NCBI RefSeq assembly: GCF_027922425.1
Contig: NZ_BSFQ01000032.1
Coordinates: 1 to 64,000 of the forward strand
Direction of reading: 5' to 3'
Length of the DNA: 64,000 nucleotides
From: Pseudonocardia halophobica
Lineage (GTDB): Bacteria > Actinomycetota > Actinomycetes > Mycobacteriales > Pseudonocardiaceae
How positions within the stretch are numbered: position 1 is the first letter of the stretch; each line of letters starts with the position of its first letter. Both the position numbers and the translations under genes were made by a program. The notes beneath the pieces are model-generated. The model did no database searches. It saw only the letters and a program-made list of their open reading frames with translations, and was not told where the DNA came from. This document shows positions 43,571 through 52,955 of this stretch, piece after piece.

Positions 43571-44430
43571 CCGCGGGGTCCGCCGCGACCGGGCCGGTCC
43601 CGTTCCGGTCCGCACGGGCTCGCACGGGCTGGACCCTGCCGGGCGGCGCGCGGCTCGCCGTGTGGGTCGTGCCCAACGTGGAGTTCTTCCCGCTGGACCG
43701 CCCGGTCCCGGGAGGCACCGGCGCCGCGCACGACACGCTCGCGTTCGCCGTCCGCGACTACGGGGCGCGCGTGGGCTTCTTCCGGGTGCTCGACGCGCTC
43801 ACCGAGGTCGGAGTCCGGGGCACCGCCGCGGTCAACGCGTCGGTCGTCGAGGCGTACCCGGAGCTCGTCGCCGCGATGCGGGAGGCCTCCTGGGACGTGA
43901 TGGGCCACTCGTGGACGAACGCGCGCCGGCTCGACCAGCTCTCCGAGCAGGAGGAGCGGGAGGAGATCGCCCGGGTCACCGACACCCTGGGCGCGGCTTT
44001 CGGCGCCCGGCCCGCGGGGTGGCTCGGCGCCGGACTCGCCGAGCGCTCGACGACGGAGGCCCGGCTCGTCGAGAACGGCTACAACTACGTGGCCGATTGG
44101 GCCACCGACGACCGCCCGGACCTCACCCGCTCCGGGCTCGTCACTGTGCCGTACACCCTCGAGGTGAACGACAAGCCCGCGTTCGACCAGCGCCTGCTCA
44201 CTCCCGAGCAGTTCGCCGACCTGGCGATCCGTACTTTCGAGGTGCTCCACCGCGAGGGTGCGCAGGAACCGCGGGTGATGGCCATCGCGCTGCACCCCTA
44301 CCTCATCGGCGTGCCGCACCGGATCGACGCGCTGCGCCGGCTGCTGGGGCACATCAGGGACCACGACGACGTGTGGTGGACCGACGGGGCGACCCTGGCC
44401 CGCCATTACCGGAAGGAGACACAGCGATGA
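43567..44430 (+). CDS. Polysaccharide deacetylase family hydrolase (PuuE-allantoinase-like)
   Basis: A 287-residue NodB-fold protein, with WDVMGHSWTNARRL and IALHPYLIGVPHR, the latter typical of the allantoinase (PuuE)-type subgroup and not of cell-wall deacetylases. No signal peptide, so it is cytoplasmic. Likely hydrolysis of a C-N bond in a cyclic amide or related compound. ATGA overlap on both sides. Confidence 0.85.
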   Translation: MTAGSAATGPVPFRSARARTGWTLPGGARLAVWVVPNVEFFPLDRPVPGGTGAAHDTLAFAVRDYGARVGFFRVLDALTEVGVRGTAAVNASVVEAYPELVAAMREASWDVMGHSWTNARRLDQLSEQEEREEIARVTDTLGAAFGARPAGWLGAGLAERSTTEARLVENGYNYVADWATDDRPDLTRSGLVTVPYTLEVNDKPAFDQRLLTPEQFADLAIRTFEVLHREGAQEPRVMAIALHPYLIGVPHRIDALRRLLGHIRDHDDVWWTDGATLARHYRKETQR

Positions 44431-45455
44431 AGACCGGCATCTACGTACCGATCCCGCACGTGACCGCGCACTCCGCGCGGCTCGGCGAGGTGGACGCGGC
44501 CGGGCGGCGGGGGCTCGACCCCGGCACGGTCGATCCTGGGTACCGGCTCGCGCTCGACAGCGTCACCGAGGCGGAATCGCTGGGGTTCGACATCGCGCTG
44601 TTCGCCGAGCGTCATCTGGGCACGGACCTGGAGTCCTGGGTGCTGGCCGCGGCGGTGGCCTCGCACACGCACCGCATCACGATCATGCCCGCGATGAACC
44701 CGGACTTCTGGCACCCGAACATCGCGGCCAAGATGGCCGCCACCTTGGACCGCGTCGCCCCCGGCCGGAGTGCGATCAACTTCGTCACCGGTTGGAACAC
44801 CGCCGAGAACACCTTCTTCAGCACTGTGCGACCCACGGGGGAGGAGGAGAAGTACTCCCGTGCCGAGCGCTACATCGAGACGATGCGCGCCACGTGGGCC
44901 GCGGACGCCGACCTCGCTGCGCACCTCGAGGAGGGTGAGGAGTTCACAGCGGCGCCGATGCCGCTGGTCCCCGCGGGCGGGCCCCCGCCGTTCCACACGG
45001 TGAGCCGCTCCCCGCGCGGGCTCGAGATGGTCGCACGCTGTGCCGACCATTGGTTCGTCGACTATGGCACCGACCCCGAGCGCCCCTTCGCCGAGGTGCT
45101 GGAGACCGCGCGGGTCTCGGTGGAACGGATGCGGGAGCGCGCCGCGCGGTACAACCGGACCGTCGGGTTCGGGCTGAGCGCCTTCGTGGTGCCTGCGGAG
45201 ACCGAGCGTGCCGGCTGGGACGAGGTGGCGCGGCTGCGAGCCGAGGCCACCGCCCGGTCGCCCGAGCTCGTCATCCCGAAGCTCGGCGCGGTGGGAGCGC
45301 AGCTTGTGGGTCCCGCCGAGCTGATCGGCGAGCGGGTCGCGGCGTATGCGGAGATCGGTGTGGACCTCGTGCTCTGCAAGTACGTGCCGGAGCCCGACGC
45401 GCTGCCCCGGCTGGCGTCGGTCCTGGCGCGCGACCCGGCGGTGGCCCGGCGATGA
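44427..45455 (+). CDS. LLM class flavin-dependent monooxygenase
   Basis: A 342-residue luciferase-like (TIM-barrel) enzyme, similar to RutA and alkanesulfonate monooxygenases: FDIALFAERHLG, MPAMNPDFWHP, NFVTGWNTAENTFF. It uses reduced flavin and O2, or F420, to oxidise a substrate. Its neighbours (RutB-like and PuuE-like hydrolases) suggest oxidative opening of an N-heterocycle. The ATG at 44427 overlaps the preceding stop. Confidence 0.9.
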   Translation: MKTGIYVPIPHVTAHSARLGEVDAAGRRGLDPGTVDPGYRLALDSVTEAESLGFDIALFAERHLGTDLESWVLAAAVASHTHRITIMPAMNPDFWHPNIAAKMAATLDRVAPGRSAINFVTGWNTAENTFFSTVRPTGEEEKYSRAERYIETMRATWAADADLAAHLEEGEEFTAAPMPLVPAGGPPPFHTVSRSPRGLEMVARCADHWFVDYGTDPERPFAEVLETARVSVERMRERAARYNRTVGFGLSAFVVPAETERAGWDEVARLRAEATARSPELVIPKLGAVGAQLVGPAELIGERVAAYAEIGVDLVLCKYVPEPDALPRLASVLARDPAVARR

Positions 45456-46180
45456 GCCCGGCCGACACCGTGGTCGTCACCGGGGCGGGTAAGGGCATCG
45501 GCACGGCGATCGCCCACCGTTTGGCCGCCGACGGGCGACACGTCTGGTGCGTGGACGTCCTGGCGGACCGGGCGGAGGAGACGGCCCGGGCCCTGCGCGA
45601 GGCCGGGGGCGAGGCCACGGGGGCCCACTGCGATGTCGGCGACCCGGGCTCGGTGACCGCGCTGTGGGACCGACTGGCCGTGGCAGGTCCGGTCTCCGGG
45701 CTGGTCAACAACGCCGCGGTCTTCCCACGCGGCGCCGCCCTGGAGATCGGCCTCGCGGAGTGGCAGCAGGTCCTCGCGGTGAATCTCACCGGCGCATTCC
45801 TGATGTGCCAGGCGTTCGCCCGGCAGGCCTCCGGCTCCGGCGCCGTGGTCAACGTGGCGTCGGGCCAGGCGTTTCGGCCCCTCGCGGGCGGCGCCCACTA
45901 CGCCGCGGCCAAGGCCGGGCTCGTCAACCTCGGGCGGGTCCTCGCCCTCGAGTGGGGGCCGCTCGGGCTGCGGGTCAACACCCTCGTCCCCGGGCTCGTG
46001 CCGTCCGACCAGTCGCGGGCGGCGGTCGACGACGCCGGGTTCGCCGCACAAGCGACGATCACGCCGCTCGGCCGGCTGGCCACCCCGGCGGAGGTCGCGG
46101 AAGGGGCGGCGACGCTGCTCTCCGCGAGCTTCGTGACCGGCCAGGTCCTCGTCGTCGACGGTGGGGTGCTCCGGCTTTGA
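45452..46180 (+). CDS. SDR family oxidoreductase
   Basis: A 242-residue SDR with TGAGKGIG at 11-18, NNAA, Ser in NVASGQ and the YAAAK catalytic pair, ending in VVDGGVLRL. ATG at 45452 overlaps the LLM stop. It ends the aldolase/ABC/hydrolase operon and could reduce or oxidise a hydroxy/oxo intermediate. Confidence 0.9.
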   Translation: MSPADTVVVTGAGKGIGTAIAHRLAADGRHVWCVDVLADRAEETARALREAGGEATGAHCDVGDPGSVTALWDRLAVAGPVSGLVNNAAVFPRGAALEIGLAEWQQVLAVNLTGAFLMCQAFARQASGSGAVVNVASGQAFRPLAGGAHYAAAKAGLVNLGRVLALEWGPLGLRVNTLVPGLVPSDQSRAAVDDAGFAAQATITPLGRLATPAEVAEGAATLLSASFVTGQVLVVDGGVLRL

Positions 46181-46251
46181 GGCGGTCCGCGACCGCGGCG
46201 CGCGCCACCGGACGCTCGTCGTCCGGCGTCCTCGTGGTCGAGACTGGCGCC

Positions 46252-47067
46252 ATGGCCATCCCCGACGAGAGCCGCCGCCGACTGATCGCGCTCCGGCGGC
46301 GCCGGGCGCAGTCCCTCACCAGACGGGCGCGCGAGACCGCCGTGCGGCGGGTCGCGGACCTCGTCCGAGCGGCCCTGCTGACCGGCGACGGCGGACGGCT
46401 TCCGTCCGAGGACGATCTACAGCGCCACTTCGAGGTGAGCCGCAACGTCGTGCGGGACGCGCTCGACAGCCTCCGCGGCGAAGGGCTGATCCGCCGCAGC
46501 CCCGGGACCGGGACCTTCGTCGTCGGGGAGCGCTTCGACCATCGGGTCGACCGCCTCGGCGGCTTCCACCCTCAGGGTGCGCAGGTCCGCACCCGCCGCG
46601 AGGTGCTGAAGGCCAGGTCCATGACGGCCCCGCCGATCGTCCGCGAGCGGCTCGGCCTGCCGGGCGGCTCGGGCTGCGTGATGGTCGAGCACGTCACCGT
46701 CGTCAACGACGAGCCGACGGGCTTCTGGACCTCCTACCTCCCGCCCGACCTCGACGCCGTGCCGGGCCACATCGACACCTGCGGATCGCTGCACCAGGCG
46801 GTCGCGGCGATGGCCGGGTGCGAGGTCGGCGAGATCAGGACGGCGCTCGCGGCCGCGCTCGCCGGGCCGTCGGTCGCACTGAGCCTGGCCATCACCGAGG
46901 GCGACCCGGTCATCCGCCAGGAGCAGGTGACCGTGCTGGCCGACGGACGGACCTGCGAGTTCGCCATCGGCTGGACCCGCGCCGACCGGATGATCATGCA
47001 GACCGTGCGGCGTCCGGGCGCGGCGGTACCGACAGTCCCGCCTGCCGCCGTCCGGCTGCCTTATTGA
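46252..47067 (+). CDS. GntR family transcriptional regulator (UTRA/HutC type)
   Basis: A 271-residue GntR protein. The winged HTH covers about 28-95 (GRLPSEDDLQRHFEVSRNVVRDALDSLRGEGLIRRSPGTGTFV), followed by a UTRA ligand domain. The ATG at 46252 is chosen; an in-frame GTG lies 18 bases upstream. The TGA stop at 47065 overlaps the -35 box of the next promoter. I infer that it controls that promoter and the related site before the MFS gene at 38892. Confidence 0.88.
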   Translation: MAIPDESRRRLIALRRRRAQSLTRRARETAVRRVADLVRAALLTGDGGRLPSEDDLQRHFEVSRNVVRDALDSLRGEGLIRRSPGTGTFVVGERFDHRVDRLGGFHPQGAQVRTRREVLKARSMTAPPIVRERLGLPGGSGCVMVEHVTVVNDEPTGFWTSYLPPDLDAVPGHIDTCGSLHQAVAAMAGCEVGEIRTALAAALAGPSVALSLAITEGDPVIRQEQVTVLADGRTCEFAIGWTRADRMIMQTVRRPGAAVPTVPPAAVRLPY

Positions 47068-47093
47068 CAGGCAAGCCTGCGGAAATCTAGGGT
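47064..47093 (+). promoter_or_regulatory. Promoter with GntR-type operator before the LigM-like gene
   Basis: TTGACA (47064-47069), 18 bases, TAGGGT (47088-47093). The inverted repeat CAGGC-AA-GCCTG sits directly behind the -35 box. Same layout as at 38956-38985 on the minus strand. About 130 bp lie between it and the start codon. Confidence 0.5.
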
Positions 47094-47220
47094 CGGCAAG
47101 CCGGTTGGGAGCGCGGCGGCCGCAGGTCGGCGGCGCGCGGAACAGCCGAGGTGACTTCGCCGGGCCGGCTGTCCGAGCCCGGAACCCGTGTCTTGCACGC
47201 CAACGACGGAAAGGCAGACG

Positions 47221-48582
47221 ATGGTCAACGAGAGCTTGCAGGCGAAGCTGGCGACGTACTCGAAGCCGGTCGACATGCTCCGGAACGCCCCGCTCAAGCT
47301 GTTCAGCCTCGCCTACGCCCCGCAGCACTCCAACTGGCGCGACGAGCAGGCGGCGTGGATGTCGAGCGCGGTGCTGTTCGACCAGTCCAACCACATGAAC
47401 GACGCGTACTTCAAGGGTCCCGACGTCGTCCGGCTGATGTCGGACACCGGGATCAACAGCTTCAAGAACTTCGGTCGCAACAAGTCCAAGCAGTTCATGG
47501 TCTGCGGATACGACGGCAACCTGATCGGGACGTCGGTGCTGTTCGGCCTGGAGGACGACGAGATCAGCCTCGTCGGTCCCAGCGCCTGCGCCAACTGGGT
47601 CCAGTACCAGGCGGAGATCGGCGGGTACGACGTCGAGGTCACCTGGGACCGGCGGACCGCGGACAGTGACGCCCGCCGGCGGCTGTTCCGGTACGAGATC
47701 GAGGGCCCGCTCGCGAAGAGCATCCTCGAGAAGGCCACAGACGGGGCGCTGCCCGAAGTCCGCTTCTTCGGCATGACCGAGTTCGAGCTGGGCGGCGCGC
47801 AGGTGCGCGCGCTCAAGCACACGATGGCCGGCGCGCCCGGTGACGACAACATGGGCCTGGAGATCTGGGGTCCGTCCGAGGACGGCCCGCGGGTCCTCGA
47901 CGCGCTCCTCTCCGCGGGCGAGGAGTTCGGCCTGGTGCGCGGCGGCGCGCTCGCCTACTACAGCTCCGGGATCGAGTCCGGCTATCTCTCGCAGCCGGTC
48001 CCGGGGATCTACACCGACGAGCGGATGCGCGCGTACCGGGAGTGGCTGCCGGCCGACGGGTACGAGGCCAAGATCTCGATCGCGGGCAGCTTCGCCTCTG
48101 AGGACATCGAGGACTACTTCCGGACCCCGTGGGACATGGACTACGGCCACATCATGAAGTTCGACCACGACTTCATCGGCCGGGAGGCGCTCGAGGCGAC
48201 CAAGGACGAGCCGCGCAAGCGCAAGGTCTGGCTGCGGTGGAACGACGAGGACGCCACCCGGGTCATCACCAGCAGCCTGTTCTCCCCGCGGGGCACCGGG
48301 GCGAAGTTCCTCGACATGCCCCTGGGTCGGTACGCACGGGTGCAGTTCGACCAGGTCCGTGCGCAGGACGAGCTCGTCGGCATCTCGGCGATGTGCGGCT
48401 ACACCGTCAACGTCGGCGGCTTCTTCTCCCTCGGCATGCTCGACGCCGACGCGGCGGTCGACGGCAAAAAGGTCAGCGTCGTCTGGGGCGAGGAGAACGG
48501 TGGGACCGCCAAGCTCGGGGTCGAGCGCCACGTCCAGACCGAGATCCGGGCTACGGTGCACACCTCCGCTCCGATCCGCTGA
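47221..48582 (+). CDS. GcvT-type tetrahydrofolate-dependent O-demethylase (LigM-like)
   Basis: A 453-residue aminomethyltransferase-family protein that, from memory, matches LigM of Sphingobium across the length: SNWRDEQAAW, SAVLFDQSNHM, AYREWLPADGYEA, IEDYFRTPW, KFDHDFIGREALEA and VWGEENGGT. LigM moves a methyl group from a methoxy-aromatic to tetrahydrofolate. The ATG at 47221 is preferred to an upstream start. It may demethylate a methoxybenzoate or another methylated compound. A second, partial relative lies at 63342. Confidence 0.85.
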   Translation: MVNESLQAKLATYSKPVDMLRNAPLKLFSLAYAPQHSNWRDEQAAWMSSAVLFDQSNHMNDAYFKGPDVVRLMSDTGINSFKNFGRNKSKQFMVCGYDGNLIGTSVLFGLEDDEISLVGPSACANWVQYQAEIGGYDVEVTWDRRTADSDARRRLFRYEIEGPLAKSILEKATDGALPEVRFFGMTEFELGGAQVRALKHTMAGAPGDDNMGLEIWGPSEDGPRVLDALLSAGEEFGLVRGGALAYYSSGIESGYLSQPVPGIYTDERMRAYREWLPADGYEAKISIAGSFASEDIEDYFRTPWDMDYGHIMKFDHDFIGREALEATKDEPRKRKVWLRWNDEDATRVITSSLFSPRGTGAKFLDMPLGRYARVQFDQVRAQDELVGISAMCGYTVNVGGFFSLGMLDADAAVDGKKVSVVWGEENGGTAKLGVERHVQTEIRATVHTSAPIR

Positions 48583-48616
48583 CCGGTTCGTCGTCACGAG
48601 GAACGAGGAGAACGAC

Positions 48617-49759
48617 ATGGACGTCGCGACCCAGACTCAGACCCCGGCCGCGGCCGCGCAGCCGACCTCGGCGATGTACGGCGACAATGCGATGAAGCTC
48701 GGCATCTTCTGCCTCAACATCAGTGGCGGGATGGTGATGTCCGAGGCGGCACCCAACGTGCTGTCGTGGCCGGACACCGTGGCGGTCGCACAGGCCGCCG
48801 ATGCCGCCGGGTGGGAGTTCCTGCTCTCGCTCGGGCGGTGGAGGGGGCACGGCGGGCGGATGAACGCCAACGCCGAGCAGTACGAGACCTTCACGTGGGC
48901 CGCGGGCATGGCCGCGGTGACGCAGCGGATCCACCTGTTCGTCACCTGCCACATCCCGGTCTTCCACCCGATGCTCGCCGCGAAGATGGCCGCCACCATC
49001 GACGCGATCAGCGCGGGCCGGGTTGGCCTCAACCTCGTGGCGGGGAACAACGCCCTCGAGTTCGGGATGTTCGGGATCGACCAGCGCGAGCACGAGGACC
49101 GGTACGCAGCCGCCGAGGAGTGGCTGATGCTGGTCGAGCGGTTATGGACAGAGCAGGACGAAGTGGACTGGGAGGGGAAGTACTACACGGTGCGGCGCGG
49201 CTACCTTCAGCCGAAGCCGGTGCAGCGTCCGCGTCCGCTCATCGTGTCCGCCGGAACCTCAGGCGCGGGTCTCGACTTCGCCCTCAAGCACTCCGACTAC
49301 TCCTTCCAGGGCGGGCCGGACCTCGACATCGTCGGGGGCATCGCCCGGCGGACGGAGGCGAGGGCGCAAGAGCTCGGCGTGCGCGGCGGACGGATCACGT
49401 TCGCACCCGTCGTGCTGGCGGACACCGAGGCCGAGGCCTGGCGCTACTTCGAATGGTACGTCGACGAGCTCGGCGACCTCGAAGCCGCACAGAACCAGAT
49501 CCGCGGGTCCATGGCCGGTGGTAGCCAGAGCTTCTCGCCCGAGGTGCACCTCCAGATGGCGCGCTACAAGGTGGCGGGCTGGGGCGGCATGCCGCTTGTC
49601 GGGACCGCCGAGCAGATCGTGGAGCGGCTCGTCGCGTACAAGGAGCTCGGCTACGACGGTATCGCCCTCGGCTGGGTCGACATGGCCCAGGGGCTGGCCG
49701 AGTTCAACGAGAAGGTCCTGCCGCTGATGGTCGAGGCCGGACTGCGGTCCGCGCCGTGA
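48617..49759 (+). CDS. LLM class flavin-dependent oxidoreductase
   Basis: A 380-residue luciferase-like enzyme with KLGIFCLNISGGM at about 27-39 and NLVAGNNALEFGMFG near 140. It is a close relative of the enzyme at 61388, and both sit with a LigM-like gene. GAGGAG precedes the ATG. The first 20 residues are an Ala/Thr-rich leader. Likely a monooxygenase acting on the same substrate class as the demethylase. Confidence 0.88.
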   Translation: MDVATQTQTPAAAAQPTSAMYGDNAMKLGIFCLNISGGMVMSEAAPNVLSWPDTVAVAQAADAAGWEFLLSLGRWRGHGGRMNANAEQYETFTWAAGMAAVTQRIHLFVTCHIPVFHPMLAAKMAATIDAISAGRVGLNLVAGNNALEFGMFGIDQREHEDRYAAAEEWLMLVERLWTEQDEVDWEGKYYTVRRGYLQPKPVQRPRPLIVSAGTSGAGLDFALKHSDYSFQGGPDLDIVGGIARRTEARAQELGVRGGRITFAPVVLADTEAEAWRYFEWYVDELGDLEAAQNQIRGSMAGGSQSFSPEVHLQMARYKVAGWGGMPLVGTAEQIVERLVAYKELGYDGIALGWVDMAQGLAEFNEKVLPLMVEAGLRSAP

Positions 49760-51219
49760 GCGCGCCGGAGTTCCTCGACGGCCGGATGCTGATCGACGGG
49801 AAACAGGCAGAGGCCTCGGACGGGGCGTTCCTCGACGCGGTCGACCCGGCGACCGAGGAGGTCATCGGGCGGGTGCCCGCCGGCACCACCGAGGACGTCC
49901 GGCTCGCCGCGGCCGCCGCGGAGCGAGCCGCCTCCGCGTGGGCCGGGCTGCCCCCGCGCGACCGCGCCACGGCGCTGGTCGAGGTGGCGGCCGCCCTGCG
50001 CGCCGAACGGGACCGGATCGTCGACCTCGAGGTCCGCGACTCGGGCAGCACGGTCCGCAAGCTACGCCTCGACATCGCCCGCGCCGCCGAGAGCCTGGAG
50101 TACTACGCCGGACTAGCCGGTGAGCTGAAGGGCGAGACCGTGCCGGCGACCGCCCGCGGCCTGCACTTCTCGACGCGGGAGCCCTACGGCGTCGTCGGTC
50201 GGATCACGCCCTTCAACCACCCGATCTTCTTCGCCGCGGGGAAGATGGCGGCACCGTTGGCCGCCGGCAACACGATGGTGATCAAGCCGAGCGAGCAGAC
50301 CTCGCTCTCCGCGTGCGTTCTCGGGGAGATCTGCGGGCAGGTCCTGCCGAGCGGCGTGGTGAACATCGTGACCGGCGTGGGTGCGGTGGCGGGGGACGCC
50401 CTCGTGCGCGACCCGCGGATCCGCCGCATCGCGTTCACCGGCTCCGTCGCGACGGGGCTGGCCCTGCAGCGGGCGGCCGCCGAGGTGAACGTGAAGACGC
50501 TCAGCCTCGAGCTCGGCGGCAAGAACCCGATGGTCGTGTTCCCGGACGCGGACCTGGAGGCGGCCCTGCCCGCGGCGGTCGCGGGGATGAACTTCAGCTG
50601 GGCGGGGCAGTCCTGCGGCTCGCAGAGCAGGCTCTTCCTGCACGAGAGCATCTACGACGAGGGCGTCGCCCGGGTGGCGGAGCTCGTCGACGGGCTGACC
50701 GTGGGCGACCCGCGGGACCCGGCCTCGGACATGGGGCCGGTGAACTCGCGGGCGCAGTACGAGAAGGTGCTGCGCCACATCGACACCGCATTCGAGGACG
50801 GGGCGCGGCTGGTCGCGGGCGGCCGCAGCCTGCGCGGCGAGCGCTTCCCGACGGGCTACTGGGTCGCCCCCACCGTGTTTGCCGACGTCACACCCGGCAT
50901 GCGGATCTTCCGTGAGGAGGTGTTCGGTCCCGTCCTGTCGATCGTGCGGTGGTCCACATCGGACGAGGTGGTCGCGATGGCGAACGACGTGGAGTATGGG
51001 CTGACCGCCTCGGTGTGGACGCGCGACCTCGCCACCGCGCTCAACACCGTCCACGCCATCGACGCCGGCTATGTCTGGGTGAATGGCGTGTCCGCACACT
51101 TCCCCGGGACGTCGTTCGGCGGCGTGAAGAACAGCGGGATCGGGCGCGAGGAAGGGATCGACGAGCTGTTCAGTTACACCCAGCCAAAGTTCGTGCACGT
51201 CAACGCCATGACCCGTTGA
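49756..51219 (+). CDS. Aldehyde dehydrogenase
   Basis: A complete 487-residue aldehyde dehydrogenase; base Glu252 in LELGGKNP, nucleophile Cys287 in GQSCGSQS, and FTGSVATG in the nucleotide fold. GTG start in a GTGA overlap with the LLM gene. It oxidises an aldehyde from the demethylase/LLM steps; specificity not readable. Confidence 0.92.
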   Translation: MSAPEFLDGRMLIDGKQAEASDGAFLDAVDPATEEVIGRVPAGTTEDVRLAAAAAERAASAWAGLPPRDRATALVEVAAALRAERDRIVDLEVRDSGSTVRKLRLDIARAAESLEYYAGLAGELKGETVPATARGLHFSTREPYGVVGRITPFNHPIFFAAGKMAAPLAAGNTMVIKPSEQTSLSACVLGEICGQVLPSGVVNIVTGVGAVAGDALVRDPRIRRIAFTGSVATGLALQRAAAEVNVKTLSLELGGKNPMVVFPDADLEAALPAAVAGMNFSWAGQSCGSQSRLFLHESIYDEGVARVAELVDGLTVGDPRDPASDMGPVNSRAQYEKVLRHIDTAFEDGARLVAGGRSLRGERFPTGYWVAPTVFADVTPGMRIFREEVFGPVLSIVRWSTSDEVVAMANDVEYGLTASVWTRDLATALNTVHAIDAGYVWVNGVSAHFPGTSFGGVKNSGIGREEGIDELFSYTQPKFVHVNAMTR

Positions 51220-51310
51220 GAAGGGGTGGGGCTCCCCGGGCGGTACCGTCGTCCTGATCCGTGGTCCGATAGCGGTCGGAACGCCCGGCAGAAGAGGAAA
51301 GACGAAGGCG

Positions 51311-51745
51311 ATGGCAACTCCTGACGCACTGGACGTCGCCGCCCGGCTGCGGGCCTGTCTCGGCCCGCTCGTCCGGAAGGTGAGGGGGCTGCGCGAGGAC
51401 GGGGACCTGACTCTCGGCCAGGCCTCCATGCTGGCGCGCGTGGCGCAGAAAGGGCCGACGACGGTGGCGTCGCTGGCCGCCATCGAGATGATCCGGCCGC
51501 AGTCGGCGGCCCAGGTCGTCCAGGCCCTCGAGGCGAAAGGCTATGTCGACCGGAGGACCGACCCCAACGACTCTCGGCGCCTGATCGTGGAGGTCACGTC
51601 CAAGGGGAGCGACTGGGTCACCGACACGCGGGAGGCCTGGAACGGGCGCTTCGCCGCCGTCATCGCCACCGAGCTCTCGGCGGCGGAGCAGCGGCGCCTG
51701 GCCGCCGCCATCCCGCTGCTCGAACGGCTGCGCGAGGTGCTCTGA
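51311..51745 (+). CDS. MarR family transcriptional regulator
   Basis: A 144-residue winged-helix regulator with the MarR wing DPNDSRRLIVEVTSKG near residues 81-96. It ends just before the palindrome at 51818-51841, which fronts the gentisate operon, and is probably the repressor bound there and at 34330-34351. Ligand likely an aromatic acid. Confidence 0.9.
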   Translation: MATPDALDVAARLRACLGPLVRKVRGLREDGDLTLGQASMLARVAQKGPTTVASLAAIEMIRPQSAAQVVQALEAKGYVDRRTDPNDSRRLIVEVTSKGSDWVTDTREAWNGRFAAVIATELSAAEQRRLAAAIPLLERLREVL

Positions 51746-51752
51746 CCGCCGG

Positions 51753-51772
51753 GCGGGGGGTCCGCCCCCCGC
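51753..51772 (+). terminator. Strong GC hairpin after the MarR gene
   Basis: GCGGGGGG-TCCG-CCCCCCGC, an 8-bp perfect stem starting 8 bp after the MarR stop. No T-run, as is common in actinomycetes. It would isolate the MarR transcript from the gentisate operon. Confidence 0.6.
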
Positions 51773-51817
51773 ACGAGGCTTGTGCTGGCTCGTCCGTTCA
51801 CGGAAACTGTTCACGCA

Positions 51818-51841
51818 AGATGCTCAGTACACTGAGCATCT
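51818..51841. promoter_or_regulatory. MarR-type palindromic operator before the gentisate operon
   Basis: Arms AGATGCTCAG and CTGAGCATCT around TACA: a perfect 10-bp inverted repeat, 40 bp before the first start codon. The inner 9 bp of each arm are the same as at 34330-34351. Confidence 0.8.
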
Positions 51842-51881
51842 GACAGATCGTCGGCTCGCCCGATGGGAAGGTTGGCTCTCA

Positions 51882-52922
51882 ATGGCCGAGATAACGACCG
51901 ACCAGGCCTACTCGCAGATCACGAAGCTCGGCGCAGAGCCGCTCTGGCGCCACTACGGCGACTTGTTCCACCCCGAGCCGCGCAGCGCGGCGGTTCCGCA
52001 CCGGTGGTCCTTCTCCGACCTGCGGCCGTACATGCTGCACTTCACCGAGACGCTCTCCCTCGAGGAGGCGGAGCGCCGGGTGCTGATGCTGGTGAACCCG
52101 GGGTTGGCCGACCCGCCCGCCACCGTGAACAGCTTGTTCGCCGGGATCCAGATCATCATGCCGGGGGAGACCGCGCAGGCCCACCGGCACACCGCCAACG
52201 CCTTCCGCTTCATCATCGAGGGCGAGTCCGCCTACACGACGGTCAACGGCGAGCGCGTCCACATGCGCCCTGGTGACCTCCTGTTGACCCCTGGTTGGCA
52301 CTGGCATGACCACTACCACGAGGGGTCGGGCCCCATGATGTGGCTCGACGGGCTCGACTTCCCGCTGACCAACAGCTTCGAGGCGGGCTTCTTCGAGCTG
52401 TTCGGCGACCGCACCCAGAAGAGCAGTGTCCCCGACGACTTCTCCAGCCGCGTCTATATCCACGGCCGGCTCAACCCGGTCTGGGAGACCCCGCAGACCG
52501 CGTCCTCCCCGGTGGGCAACTACCCGTGGTCGGAGACCGAGCGGGCCTTAGCGGCAATCGGTGACGACGTGGACGGCAGCGAGTCCGAGGGTGTCGTGCT
52601 CGAGTACACCAACCCGTGGACCGGCGGTCCGGTGATGCCGACGATCGACTGCCGGATCCTGCGGCTGCGACCCGGCTTCGTCGGTCGGCCCGCGAGGACG
52701 ACCGCGAGCACGATCCTGCACGCGGTGCGGGGCCGGGCGACGGTCGAGGTCGGCGACACCACGTTCGACCTCGAACCGAAGGACATCCTCGCCGTGCCCG
52801 GCTGGGCGCGCTACCGGCTCGACTGCGCCTCGACGTCCGACGACGTCGTCCTCTTCGCCTACAGCAACCGCCCCGCTCTGCGGGCGCTGGAGCTGTTGCG
52901 CGAGGAAGCCCTGGCGGACTGA
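51882..52922 (+). CDS. Gentisate 1,2-dioxygenase (cupin)
   Basis: A 346-residue bicupin. Metal motif QAHRHTANAFRFIIEG in the first cupin and PGWHWHDHYHEG nearby; the second cupin near 255-330 is degenerate. It matches gentisate 1,2-dioxygenases in length and layout: Fe(II)-dependent ring cleavage of gentisate to maleylpyruvate. The ATG at 51882 follows GGGAAGG; earlier starts would read through the operator. First gene of the gentisate operon; next is a hydroxybenzoate hydroxylase-like gene. Confidence 0.9.
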   Translation: MAEITTDQAYSQITKLGAEPLWRHYGDLFHPEPRSAAVPHRWSFSDLRPYMLHFTETLSLEEAERRVLMLVNPGLADPPATVNSLFAGIQIIMPGETAQAHRHTANAFRFIIEGESAYTTVNGERVHMRPGDLLLTPGWHWHDHYHEGSGPMMWLDGLDFPLTNSFEAGFFELFGDRTQKSSVPDDFSSRVYIHGRLNPVWETPQTASSPVGNYPWSETERALAAIGDDVDGSESEGVVLEYTNPWTGGPVMPTIDCRILRLRPGFVGRPARTTASTILHAVRGRATVEVGDTTFDLEPKDILAVPGWARYRLDCASTSDDVVLFAYSNRPALRALELLREEALAD

Positions 52923-52955
52923 CCCACATGATCGCGGCGAAAGGGAGAAGCGACG

